DNA of 64,000 bases from Variovorax sp. 679 (GTDB lineage: Bacteria > Pseudomonadota > Gammaproteobacteria > Burkholderiales > Burkholderiaceae_C): the NCBI RefSeq assembly GCF_003952185.1, contig NZ_RXFS01000010.1, positions 124,001 to 188,000 on the forward strand. The letters run 5' to 3'. The notes below the pieces were generated by a model. The model did no database searches and was not told the origin of the DNA. It worked only from the letters and a program-made list of their open reading frames with translations. The position numbers and the translations under genes are program-made. Of this stretch, positions 27,713 through 38,333 are shown in pieces (within the stretch, counting starts at the first letter, position 1; each line of letters opens with the position of its first letter).

Positions 27713-27742
27713 ATTATATACCAGTTTTTCGAGGCTCTACAA
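27713..27742 (-). promoter_or_regulatory. sigma-70 promoter for tRNA-Gly
   Basis: On the minus strand TTGTAG (27737-27742) and TATAAT (27713-27718) are 18 bp apart, 15 bp before the tRNA. An inverted repeat GAGCCT (27704-27709) / AGGCTC (27732-27737) brackets the -10 region and may contribute to termination after lon. Confidence 0.7.
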
Positions 27743-27759
27743 GTTCTGCGATTGCTCGA

Positions 27760-30201
<2,442 letters not shown>

Positions 30202-30224
30202 GCAGATCCTTCGCGTCTTTGGCT

Positions 30225-31490
30225 TTAAGCCTTTTTCGCCGCTTCGCGGTACACGAGCAGCGGGGGCTTGTTTTCGTCGATGGTCGATTCCTCGACCACC
30301 ACCTTGTCGACATTGGTCGCGTTCGGCAGTTCGAACATGGTGTCGATCAGCGACTGTTCAAGGATCGAGCGCAAACCGCGTGCACCGGTCTTGCGGGCCA
30401 GCGCCTTGCGCGCGATCGCCTTGAGCGCCGCCGGGCGGATCTCGAGGTCCACGCCCTCCATCTGCAGCAGCTTGGTGAACTGCTTGACCACCGCGTTCTT
30501 CGGCTCGGTCAGGATCTGCACCAGCGCGTCTTCGGAAAGCTCAGCGAGCGAGGCCACCACAGGCATACGGCCTACGAGCTCGGGGATCAGGCCGAACTTG
30601 ATCAGGTCTTCGGGTTCGACTTCACGGAACACCTCGGTGATGCTGCGCTGCTGCTTGCTCTTGACCGACGCGCCGAAACCAATGCCCGAGGCCTCGGTGC
30701 GGTTCTCGATGACCTTCTCGAGGCCCGCGAACGCGCCACCGCAGATGAACAGGATGTTGGTCGTGTCGATCTGCAGGAAGTCCTGGTTCGGGTGCTTGCG
30801 CCCGCCCTGCGGGGGCACGCTAGCCATGGTGCCTTCGATGAGCTTCAGCAGGGCCTGCTGCACGCCCTCACCCGACACGTCGCGCGTGATCGATGGGTTG
30901 TCGGACTTGCGCGAGATCTTGTCGATTTCGTCGATGTAGACGATACCGCGCTGTGCGCGCTCGACCTCGTAGTTGCAGCTCTGCAGCAGCTTCTGGATGA
31001 TGTTCTCGACGTCCTCGCCCACGTAGCCGGCTTCGGTCAGCGTGGTGGCGTCGGCCATCACGAACGGCACGTCGAGCATGCGCGCCAGCGTCTGCGCCAG
31101 CAGCGTCTTGCCCGAACCCGTGGGGCCGATCAGCAGGATGTTGCTCTTGCTGAGCTCGACGTCGTCGCCCTTTGCCTTTTCCTTGTGGCGCAGGCGCTTG
31201 TAGTGGTTGTAGACCGCCACCGACAGCATGCGCTTGGCCGGCTCCTGGCCGATCACGTAGTTGTCGAGGTTGGTCTTGATCTCGAGCGGCGTCGGCAGGT
31301 CGTTGCGTGCCTCGCGCGCTTCCTCACCCGCAGGGAGTTCGTCGCGGATGATCTCGTTGCAAAGGTCGATGCACTCGTCGCAGATGAAGACCGAAGGGCC
31401 CGCGATCAGCTTCTTGACCTCGTGCTGGCTCTTGCCGCAGAACGAGCAATAAAGCGTTTTTTCGCTGGAGGAGCCTTTTTTATCGGCCAT
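30225..31490 (-). CDS. clpX: ATP-dependent Clp protease, ATP-binding subunit ClpX
   Basis: A 421-residue AAA+ unfoldase. The N-terminal zinc domain has four cysteines (CSFC and CDECIDLC, residues about 15-40). Walker A 'GPTGSGKT' is near residue 118, the pore loop 'GYVGED' near 150, Walker B 'IVYIDEIDK' near 180, and the ClpP-docking 'IGFGA' loop near 270. Start MADKKGSSSEKTLYC at 31490 is fixed by the zinc domain; the upstream open frame is antisense-free but overlaps clpP and has no similarity. It feeds tagged substrates to ClpP, encoded upstream. Confidence 0.98.
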   Translation of the reverse strand: MADKKGSSSEKTLYCSFCGKSQHEVKKLIAGPSVFICDECIDLCNEIIRDELPAGEEAREARNDLPTPLEIKTNLDNYVIGQEPAKRMLSVAVYNHYKRLRHKEKAKGDDVELSKSNILLIGPTGSGKTLLAQTLARMLDVPFVMADATTLTEAGYVGEDVENIIQKLLQSCNYEVERAQRGIVYIDEIDKISRKSDNPSITRDVSGEGVQQALLKLIEGTMASVPPQGGRKHPNQDFLQIDTTNILFICGGAFAGLEKVIENRTEASGIGFGASVKSKQQRSITEVFREVEPEDLIKFGLIPELVGRMPVVASLAELSEDALVQILTEPKNAVVKQFTKLLQMEGVDLEIRPAALKAIARKALARKTGARGLRSILEQSLIDTMFELPNATNVDKVVVEESTIDENKPPLLVYREAAKKA

Positions 31491-31533
31491 GGACTTTTGC
31501 CTCGTTACAGGGTATGGACAATGATAACTAAAC

Positions 31534-31569
31534 AAAAACGGCGTTTCCCGTGTGGAAAACGCCGTTTTT
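31534..31569. terminator. terminator/attenuator between clpP and clpX
   Basis: AAAAACGGCGTTT and AAACGCCGTTTTT form a 13-bp stem. On the minus strand it follows the clpP stop (31598) by about 28 nt and carries a T-run, so it should end much of the clpP transcript and lower clpX/lon read-through. Confidence 0.8.
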
Positions 31570-31597
31570 TGCCATTTGGCGCCCTCGGCGCCGGCGT

Positions 31598-32206
31598 TCA
31601 ACCGCGCTTGGCGACGACCTGGTCGACCAGACCGTAGTCCTTGGCCTCGTCGGCCGTCAGGAAATAGTCGCGTTCGGTATCGGCCTTGACCTTTTCCAGC
31701 GGCTGGCCGGTGCGCTCGGCCAGGATGCGGTTCATCTGGTCCTTGGTGCGCAGGATGTCGCGCGCGTGGATCTCGATGTCCGTCGCTTGGCCGCGTGCGC
31801 CGCCCAGCACCTGGTGGATCATGATCTTGGAATTGGGCAGCGAGAAGCGCTTGCCCTTCTCGCCGGCCGCCAGCAGGAAGGCGCCCATGCTGGCCGCGAA
31901 GCCCAGGCACATGGTCGACACGTCGGGCTTGATGAACTGCATGGTGTCGTAGATCGCCATGCCGGCGCTCACGCTGCCACCCGGGGAGTTGATGTAGAAC
32001 GAGATGTCCTTGTCCGGGTTCTCGCTCTCGAGGAAGAGCAGCTGGGCCACCACGAGGTTGGCGGTCTGGTCGTTGACCTCGCCCACCAGGAAAATGATGC
32101 GCTCCTTGAGGAGACGCGAATAAATGTCATAAGACCGCTCGCCGCGGCCCGATTGCTCGATGACCATCGGGACCATGCCGAGGCCTTGGATTTCCTGTGC
32201 GCTCAT
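31598..32206 (-). CDS. clpP: ATP-dependent Clp protease, proteolytic subunit
   Basis: A 202-residue serine protease forming the 14-subunit chamber. The catalytic Ser106 is in 'GFAASMGAF', His131 in 'MIHQV', and the Asp follows near residue 180 ('RTKDQMNRIL' region). Start MSAQEIQGLGMVPMV at 32206 gives the standard propeptide; the open frame to 32290 includes a hairpin and is not family-like. Works with ClpX encoded immediately downstream. Confidence 0.98.
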   Translation of the reverse strand: MSAQEIQGLGMVPMVIEQSGRGERSYDIYSRLLKERIIFLVGEVNDQTANLVVAQLLFLESENPDKDISFYINSPGGSVSAGMAIYDTMQFIKPDVSTMCLGFAASMGAFLLAAGEKGKRFSLPNSKIMIHQVLGGARGQATDIEIHARDILRTKDQMNRILAERTGQPLEKVKADTERDYFLTADEAKDYGLVDQVVAKRG

Positions 32207-32264
32207 GAATTTGCTCTCCGAGAAATGGAATCGTTCGCTGTTTCTGAACTGTACGTCAGAGTGA

Positions 32265-32298
32265 AATGGGGCTCGTGCCGCAAAGCACAAGCCCCATT
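32265..32298. repeat. hairpin between tig and clpP
   Basis: AATGGGGCT (32265-32273) pairs with AGCCCCATT (32290-32298), with a further GTGC/GCAC inside. No T-tract follows on the minus strand, so attenuation or RNA processing is more likely than full termination. Confidence 0.55.
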
Positions 32299-32324
32299 CG
32301 CGTTGCGGGCGGCGGAGGCGGAAA

Positions 32325-33641
32325 TCAGCCTTGCTGCTGCGCCATCAGTTCGTCGAACGACACCGACTTTTCGTTGACCTTGGCCTTGCCCAGGACGAAA
32401 TCGGTCACGTTGTTCTCGATGACCACGGCCTCGACTTCGGCCAGGCGGTTGTTGTCGCTGAAGTACCAGCGCACCACGTCGGCCGGCTTCTCGTAGCTGG
32501 CGGCCAGCTCGTCGATGTGGGACTTGATCTGCTCGGGCTTGGCCTGCAGGTTGTTGGCACGCACCAGCTCGGCCACCACCAGGCCCAGGCGCACGCGGCG
32601 CTCGGCTTGCGGGCGGAACACTTCGTCGGGGATCGGAGCCTTGTCGGCGTCCTTGATGCCGCGCTGCTTGAGCTCGGCCCGGGCACCTTCGACCATGCGG
32701 CTGACTTCCGACTGCACGCTGGCGTTCGGCAGGTCGAGCTCGGCGTTGGCCACCAGGGCGTCCATCACGGCGTTCTTGTTGCGGGCCAGCAGGCGGAACT
32801 TCACTTCGCGCTCGAGGTTGCGCTTGATGTCGGCGCGCAGGCCTTCCACGGTGGCTTCGGCAATGCCGAGCGACTTGGCCAGTTGCTCGTTGACTTCGGG
32901 CAGGTGCGAGGCTTCGATCTTCTTCAGGGTGACCATGAAGTCGGCCTGCTTGCCGGCCACGTCCTTGCCGTGGTAGTCGGCCGGGAACGACAGCGGGAAG
33001 GTGCGGCTGTCGCCGGACTTCATGCCGCGCACGGCGTCTTCGAATTCCTTCAGCATCTGGCCTTCGCCGACGACGAACTGGAAGTCTTCGGCCTTGCCGC
33101 CCTGGAAGGGCTCGCCGTCGATCTTGCCTTCGAAGTCGACCGTCACGCGGTCATCGTCTTGCGCCACGGCGTCTTGCGCGCGCTGGGCGAAGGTGCGGCG
33201 TTGCTTGCGCAGGATGTCGAGGGTCTTGTCGATGGCGTCGTCGCCCACTTCGGCCGAGAGCTTCTCGACTTCGGCGCCCGACAGGTCGTTGATCTTGACG
33301 TCGGGGAACACTTCGAAGATCGCGTCGAAGGCCAGTTCGCCTTCGGGCGAGTCTTCTTTCTCGGTGATGCGGGGCTGGCCGGCAACGCGCAGCTTGGCTT
33401 CGTTCGCGGCTTGCGAGAAGGCCTCGCCGACCTTGTCGTTCATGACTTCGTAGTGCACCGAGTAGCCGTAGCGCTGGGCCACGACGTTCATCGGCACCTT
33501 GCCGGGACGGAAGCCGTCCATCTTGACGGTGCGCGCGAGCTTCTTGAGGCGCGAATCGACTTCGGACTGGATGGTGCCGACCGGCAGGGTCAGCGTGATC
33601 TTGCGTTCGAGCTTCTCGAGAGTTTCAACGGTCACGGTCAT
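32325..33641 (-). CDS. tig: trigger factor, ribosome-associated chaperone
   Basis: A 438-residue peptidyl-prolyl isomerase and chaperone that binds ribosomes at the exit tunnel. The N-terminal ribosome-binding domain carries 'MDGFRPGKVPMNVVAQRYG' (family GFRxGKxP loop) near residue 42. The FKBP-like PPIase domain (about 150-240) has 'DRVTVDFEGKIDGEPFQGG'. A helical C-terminal arm domain follows. Start MTVTVETLEKLERK at 33641; the upstream open frame to 34019 overlaps another gene and is rejected. First gene of the tig-clpP-clpX-lon series. Confidence 0.98.
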   Translation of the reverse strand: MTVTVETLEKLERKITLTLPVGTIQSEVDSRLKKLARTVKMDGFRPGKVPMNVVAQRYGYSVHYEVMNDKVGEAFSQAANEAKLRVAGQPRITEKEDSPEGELAFDAIFEVFPDVKINDLSGAEVEKLSAEVGDDAIDKTLDILRKQRRTFAQRAQDAVAQDDDRVTVDFEGKIDGEPFQGGKAEDFQFVVGEGQMLKEFEDAVRGMKSGDSRTFPLSFPADYHGKDVAGKQADFMVTLKKIEASHLPEVNEQLAKSLGIAEATVEGLRADIKRNLEREVKFRLLARNKNAVMDALVANAELDLPNASVQSEVSRMVEGARAELKQRGIKDADKAPIPDEVFRPQAERRVRLGLVVAELVRANNLQAKPEQIKSHIDELAASYEKPADVVRWYFSDNNRLAEVEAVVIENNVTDFVLGKAKVNEKSVSFDELMAQQQG

Positions 33642-33909
33642 GATGTCTTCCTGGTAAGGGGGCTGTTGCGCGGGGCCTGCATCTTTTTTATCAATACAGA
33701 TCAAGGACTTACACGCGCTGGCGGGATTTATGCGGAGGCACGCGGGTGCCGCCTGCAAAACTGGGCAACCCGGGATTCTAATCCGGCGGGAAAGCGGGTT
33801 TTCACGGGGTTGAAGCACAGCCAAGACGGCGGTCAGGTTTGGCCAATATTCGGCTCGTAGAGTGACCGTCGATTCATCGTCCTTCACGGGAACGCACAGG
33901 AAAACTCTC

Positions 33910-34875
33910 ATGCTCCAGCGAATGTTCGCCGCCCTCGCCTTCTCCCTCGCCGTGGCATTCGTCATGCCATCGCTCGCGCAGGCCAGGACCGACGCGCCGG
34001 CTCCGAAAGGGCCGACCATCCAGCAGATCTACGAAGCCGCCAACGGCGGTCGCATGTCCGATGCCGACGCGATGATCGCGAAGGTGCTGAAGAATCACCC
34101 CAACAGCGCCAAGGCGCATTTCGTCCATTCCGAGCTGCTCGCGGCCGAAGGCAAGCTCGACGACGCGAGAAGCGAACTGGCGAAAGCGAAGACGCTGTCG
34201 CCCGAACTCGACTTCGCCAAGCCCGAGGCCGTCGAACGGCTCACGAACAAGCTCGACAAGCCGGCGCCGCAAGTCGGAAGCACGCCCTCGCGCGTCAGCG
34301 AGCCCGCCACGCCGGCACCGCGCGTTGCCGAGAGCAAGACAGGCTCCGTGCCGTGGATGCCCATCGCCCTGCTGGGACTGCTGGTCGTCGGCTATCTCGC
34401 CTTCCGGCGCCGGGTTGCGCCGCCCGCGGCACCGGTTGCTCCGTCGTACGGCCCCGGCCCGGGCATGCCCGGCATGCAGGGCGCGCCGGCGGGCTATGGA
34501 AGCTATGGCCCGGCTGCCGGCAACTGGACGCCCGCGCCACCGCCCGCCGCCAGCCCCGGAATGGGCCTCGGCTCGGCCCTCGCCACGGGAGCGGCAGTGG
34601 GCGTCGGCGCAATGGTCGCGCAGGAAGCGGTGCGCCACTGGATGCATCGCGGCGACAACAACGTGATCGACAGCGGGGACAGCGGCAGGCCCCACACCGC
34701 CGACAACGGCAACACCGAAATGGGCCGCGGCCTCTGGCCTTCGTCGACCACCCCGGAGTCCGATCGCATCGTCGACAACGACTTCGGCATCAAGGACACG
34801 AGCTCCTGGGACGACTCGAGCAGCGGCGGCAGTTTCGGCAGCGACAACAGCAGCAGCGGCGACAACGACTGGTGA
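33910..34875 (+). CDS. TPR-containing membrane protein with Ser/Gly/Asp-rich tail
   Basis: A 321-residue protein. A signal peptide or anchor (residues 1-26, ending 'SLAQA') precedes a short TPR-like helical region (about 35-110: 'QQIYEAANGGRMSDADAMIAKVLKNHPNS' and 'LLAAEGKLDDARSELAKA'). A second membrane helix 'WMPIALLGLLVVGYLAF' lies near residue 160, then a Pro/Gly/Tyr-rich stretch, a small hydrophobic patch and a Ser/Gly/Asp-rich tail ending in Trp, reminiscent of YgcG/TPM-domain proteins. Start at 33910 follows an AGGA site; a GTG at 33862 is less likely. Function unknown. Confidence 0.75.
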   Translation: MLQRMFAALAFSLAVAFVMPSLAQARTDAPAPKGPTIQQIYEAANGGRMSDADAMIAKVLKNHPNSAKAHFVHSELLAAEGKLDDARSELAKAKTLSPELDFAKPEAVERLTNKLDKPAPQVGSTPSRVSEPATPAPRVAESKTGSVPWMPIALLGLLVVGYLAFRRRVAPPAAPVAPSYGPGPGMPGMQGAPAGYGSYGPAAGNWTPAPPPAASPGMGLGSALATGAAVGVGAMVAQEAVRHWMHRGDNNVIDSGDSGRPHTADNGNTEMGRGLWPSSTTPESDRIVDNDFGIKDTSSWDDSSSGGSFGSDNSSSGDNDW

Positions 34876-34890
34876 GAACTGGTGGAAAAG

Positions 34891-34924
34891 AAAAAGCCCC
34901 GCTCCTCACGGAACGGGGCTTTTT
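34891..34924. terminator. bidirectional terminator
   Basis: AAAAAGCCCCG (34891-34901) and CGGGGCTTTTT (34914-34924) form an 11-bp stem with A/T runs on both sides. It serves the TPR gene (plus) and tRNA-Leu (minus). Confidence 0.9.
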
Positions 34925-34959
34925 CACTGCTCGATAGAACGGGCTACGTAGCAGAGGGC

Positions 34960-35046
34960 TGGTGCGCGGGGCCGGACTCGAACCGGCACGTTCTTGCGAA
35001 CGTCAGGACCTAAACCTGGTGCGTCTACCAATTTCGCCACCCGCGC
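34960..35046 (-). tRNA. tRNA-Leu (anticodon UAG)
   Basis: An 87-nt class II tRNA with encoded CCA: acceptor GCGCGGG/CCCGCGC, anticodon TAG within CAGGTTTAGGTCCTG, long variable arm TGACGTTCGCAAGAACGT and T-arm GGTTCGAGTCC. It decodes CUN leucine codons. Confidence 0.97.
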
Positions 35047-35072
35047 AGTGCCAATCTTTCAGGTGAATGCAA

Positions 35073-35126
35073 AAGCGGACGGCCTCTGTGCGCCACGGAT
35101 TCCCGTGGGCCGAAGACCATCCGCTT
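35073..35126 (-). terminator. large hairpin after the RND gene
   Basis: AAGCGGA (35073-35079) pairs with TCCGCTT (35120-35126) around an inner CCACGG/CCGTGG stem. On the minus strand TTTT follows. It lies 22 nt beyond the RND pump stop and before tRNA-Leu. Confidence 0.6.
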
Positions 35127-35147
35127 GAAATCGGTCAGCTCTCGATT

Positions 35148-38100
35148 TTAAACGCTAATCGGGACCGCTTTTGGCTCGGGCAATCCCTGCGGTTCGTCGG
35201 GTTCGCGTTTGATGCGGAACGCCGCTGCATACATCGCCGGCAAGGCCAGCAGCGTCAGCACCGTCGCCACGATCAGGCCGCCCATGATGGCCACCGCCAT
35301 CGGCCCCCAGAACACGCTGCGCGACAGCGGGATCATTGCCAGCACCGCCGCAGCGGCCGTCAGCACGATCGGCCGCAGCCGGCGCACCGCCGACTCCACG
35401 ATCGCGTCCCACGCCGGCACGCCGGCCGCGCGGTCGAGTTCGATCTGGTCGATCAGGATCACCGCGTTGCGCTGGATCATGCCCATCAGCGCGATCACGC
35501 CCAGCAGCGCGACGAAGCCGAAGGGCCGGTTCAGCACCAGCAGCGCGCCGGCCACGCCGGCAATGCCCATCGGGCCGGTGATGAACACCAGCAGCGAGCG
35601 GCTGAAGCTGTGCAGCTGCAGCATCAGCAGCGTGAACACCAGGAACAGCATGATCGGCACGCCGGCCACGATGGAGGCCGAGCCCTTGCTGCTTTCCTCC
35701 ACCGCGCCTGCCACCTCGATGCGGTAGGCGCCCTGCCCGGCCGCCACCCAGCCTGCTTCGAGCTCGCGCAGCTTCGGCAGCAGTTGCGCCGTCACGGTCG
35801 CGCCCTGCAGGCCCTCGACCACGTCGCCCTGCACGGTGATGGCGTAGTCGCGGTTCTCGCGCCACATCACGCCCGGCTCCCAGGTGAACACCGGCTTGGC
35901 GATCTGCGTCAGCGGAATCGAGCGGCCCGAGGTCGTCGGGATGTAGGCGTTGCCGATGTCCGAGATGGCCTGCCGCTCGTCGGGCGCCTGGCGCAGCACG
36001 ATGTCGATCAGCAGGTCGTTCTCGCGGTACTGGCCCACGGTGGTGCCGCTGAACATGGTCTTGGAAGCCTGCGCGATGGCCTGGCTCGTCACGCCGAGCG
36101 CGCGGGCCTTGGCCTGGTCGATCTCGAGGCGGATCACCTTCACCGACTCATTCCAGTTGTCGTTCACGCCGCGCATGTTGGCGTTGTCGCGCAGCACGGC
36201 CTTCACCTCGTCGGCATGGCCGCGAAGCAGCGCCGGGTCTGGGCCGATCACGCGGAACTGCACCGGGTACGGCACCGGCGGGCCGTTGGGCAGCAGCTTG
36301 ACGCGGCCGCGCACCTCGGGAAACTCCTGAGCCAGCACCTGCGGCAGCTTGATGCGCAGCGTCTCGCGCACCTTCAGATCCTTGGCGAGCACGATCAGCT
36401 GCGACACGTTGGTCTGCGGGAACACCTGGTCCAGCGGCAGGTAGAAGCGCGGCACGCCGGAGCCGATCCAGGTGCTGACCGTCTTCACGCCGGCCTCCTG
36501 CATCACGCGCTGCTCGACGCGCTTCGCCACCTCTTCGTTGGCCGCGAACGAGGTGCCTTCGGGGAACCAGATGTCGACCAGGATCTCGGGCCGGCTCGAA
36601 TCCGGGAAGAACTGCTGCTGCACCTTGCCCATGCCGAAGATGCCGAGCGCGAAGATCAGCACCGTGGCACCGATGGTCATCCAGCGGTGCTGCACGCACC
36701 AGTTCACCGAGCGACGGAAGGCGTTGTAGAACGGCGTGTCGAACAGCTCATGCGGCGGCGCGTCGGGGTCGTGCGGCTTCACCTTGAGCAGCAGGGTGCC
36801 GAGGTACGGCACGAAGTACACCGAGACGATCCACGACAACACCAGCGCGATCACCGTCACCGCGAAGATCGCGAAGGTGTACTCGCCCGTCACCGACTTG
36901 GCGATGCCGATCGGCAGGAAGCCCGCCGCGGTGATGAGCGTGCCCGTGAGCATAGGCTTGGCCGTCACGTCGTAGGCGAAGGTGGCGGCGCGGACCTTGT
37001 CGTAGCCCTCTTCCATCTTCCGCACCATCATCTCGACCGCGATGATCGCGTCGTCCACCAGCAGGCCGAGCGCGATGATGAGCGAGCCCAGCGATATCTT
37101 GTGCAGCCCGATGCCGAAGTAGTTCATGGCTAGGAAGGTCACGGCCAGCACCAGCGGAATGGTGATCGCCACCACCAGCCCCGGGCGCATGTCGATGTAC
37201 CAGCCGAAGCGCCCGCCCTTGTGCAGGCCGAGCGAGATGATGCTCACGGCCAGCACGATGGCCACGGCCTCGATCAGCACGCCGACGAACTCGTTGACCG
37301 AGCTCGCCACGGCCACCGGCTGGTCCTGCACCTGCGCCAGCTTCACGCCGGCCGGCAGGCGCTGGTCGATGGTGGCTGTGGTGGCCTTCAGCGCCTTGCC
37401 CAGCGCGATGATGTCGCCGCCCTTGGCCATCGACACGCCCAGGCCGATCACTTCCTTGCCCTGGTGGTGCATCTTGACCGACGGCGGATCGATGTAGCCG
37501 CGGTGGATGTCGGCGATGTCGCCCAGCTTCAGCTGGTTGCCCGAACTGCCGCGGATGGGCATCTCGCGCAGCTGGTCGACGCTGGTGAACTGGCCCGCGA
37601 CGCGCACCTGCACCACGTCGAGCGGCGACTGGATCGTGCCCGCGCTCTCGATGGCATTCTGCGAGCCGAGCTGCGCCAGCACGGCGTTGAAGTCGAGCCC
37701 CAGCTGGGCCAGGCGCTTCTGCGAGATCTCGATGTAGACCTTCTCGTCCTGCACGCCGAACTGGTCGACCTTGGCCACGTCCTTCACGCGCAGGAGTTGC
37801 TGGCGCACGTCGTCGGCCAGCGTCTTGAGTTCGGCGTAGCTGAAGCCTTCGCTCTCCAGCGCGTAGATCACGCCATAGACGTCGCCGAAATCGTCATTGA
37901 AGAACGGCCCCTGCACGCCGGCTGGCAAGGTGGCGCGCATGTCGCCGATCTTCTTGCGCACCGTGTACCAGACGTTGGCAACCTCGGTGGACTTCGAAGA
38001 GTCCTTGATGTTGAAGATGATCTGCGACTCGCCGGGCTTCGAATAGCTGCGGATCTTGTCGGCGTACGGCGCCTCCTGCAGCGTGCGCTCGAGCTTGTCG

Positions 38101-38333
38101 GTGACCTGTTCGGCCACCTGCTGGGCGGTGGCGCCGGGCCAGTAGGTCCGCACCACCATCGCGCGAAAGGTGAACGGCGGGTCTTCGTCCTGCCCGAGCT
38201 GGAAGTACGCGAACGCGCCCAGCACCATCAGCACCACCATCAGGTAGCGCGTGAGGGGCGCGTGGTCCAGCGCCCATTTGGAGAGATTGAAGCCTGAGGG
38301 CTTGTCAGTGGGAGTCGCTGCGCCGCCGCTCAT
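35148..38333 (-). CDS. RND-family efflux transporter, inner-membrane pump
   Basis: A 1061-residue proton-driven pump of the AcrB/MexF-like superfamily. Two repeats are visible, each with one N-terminal helix, a large periplasmic loop and five or six C-terminal helices. TM4 carries the proton-relay aspartates in 'LGLLVDDAIIAVEMM' (near residue 430), and the second half has 'ALMGMIQRNAVILIDQIE' near 965. The N-terminal 'LDHAPLTRYLMVVLMVLGAFAYFQLGQDEDPPF' region is typical of the subgroup with adaptor lipoproteins. It overlaps the adaptor gene by ATGA. No outer-membrane partner is encoded next to it. Confidence 0.93.
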   Translation of the reverse strand: MSGGAATPTDKPSGFNLSKWALDHAPLTRYLMVVLMVLGAFAYFQLGQDEDPPFTFRAMVVRTYWPGATAQQVAEQVTDKLERTLQEAPYADKIRSYSKPGESQIIFNIKDSSKSTEVANVWYTVRKKIGDMRATLPAGVQGPFFNDDFGDVYGVIYALESEGFSYAELKTLADDVRQQLLRVKDVAKVDQFGVQDEKVYIEISQKRLAQLGLDFNAVLAQLGSQNAIESAGTIQSPLDVVQVRVAGQFTSVDQLREMPIRGSSGNQLKLGDIADIHRGYIDPPSVKMHHQGKEVIGLGVSMAKGGDIIALGKALKATTATIDQRLPAGVKLAQVQDQPVAVASSVNEFVGVLIEAVAIVLAVSIISLGLHKGGRFGWYIDMRPGLVVAITIPLVLAVTFLAMNYFGIGLHKISLGSLIIALGLLVDDAIIAVEMMVRKMEEGYDKVRAATFAYDVTAKPMLTGTLITAAGFLPIGIAKSVTGEYTFAIFAVTVIALVLSWIVSVYFVPYLGTLLLKVKPHDPDAPPHELFDTPFYNAFRRSVNWCVQHRWMTIGATVLIFALGIFGMGKVQQQFFPDSSRPEILVDIWFPEGTSFAANEEVAKRVEQRVMQEAGVKTVSTWIGSGVPRFYLPLDQVFPQTNVSQLIVLAKDLKVRETLRIKLPQVLAQEFPEVRGRVKLLPNGPPVPYPVQFRVIGPDPALLRGHADEVKAVLRDNANMRGVNDNWNESVKVIRLEIDQAKARALGVTSQAIAQASKTMFSGTTVGQYRENDLLIDIVLRQAPDERQAISDIGNAYIPTTSGRSIPLTQIAKPVFTWEPGVMWRENRDYAITVQGDVVEGLQGATVTAQLLPKLRELEAGWVAAGQGAYRIEVAGAVEESSKGSASIVAGVPIMLFLVFTLLMLQLHSFSRSLLVFITGPMGIAGVAGALLVLNRPFGFVALLGVIALMGMIQRNAVILIDQIELDRAAGVPAWDAIVESAVRRLRPIVLTAAAAVLAMIPLSRSVFWGPMAVAIMGGLIVATVLTLLALPAMYAAAFRIKREPDEPQGLPEPKAVPISV

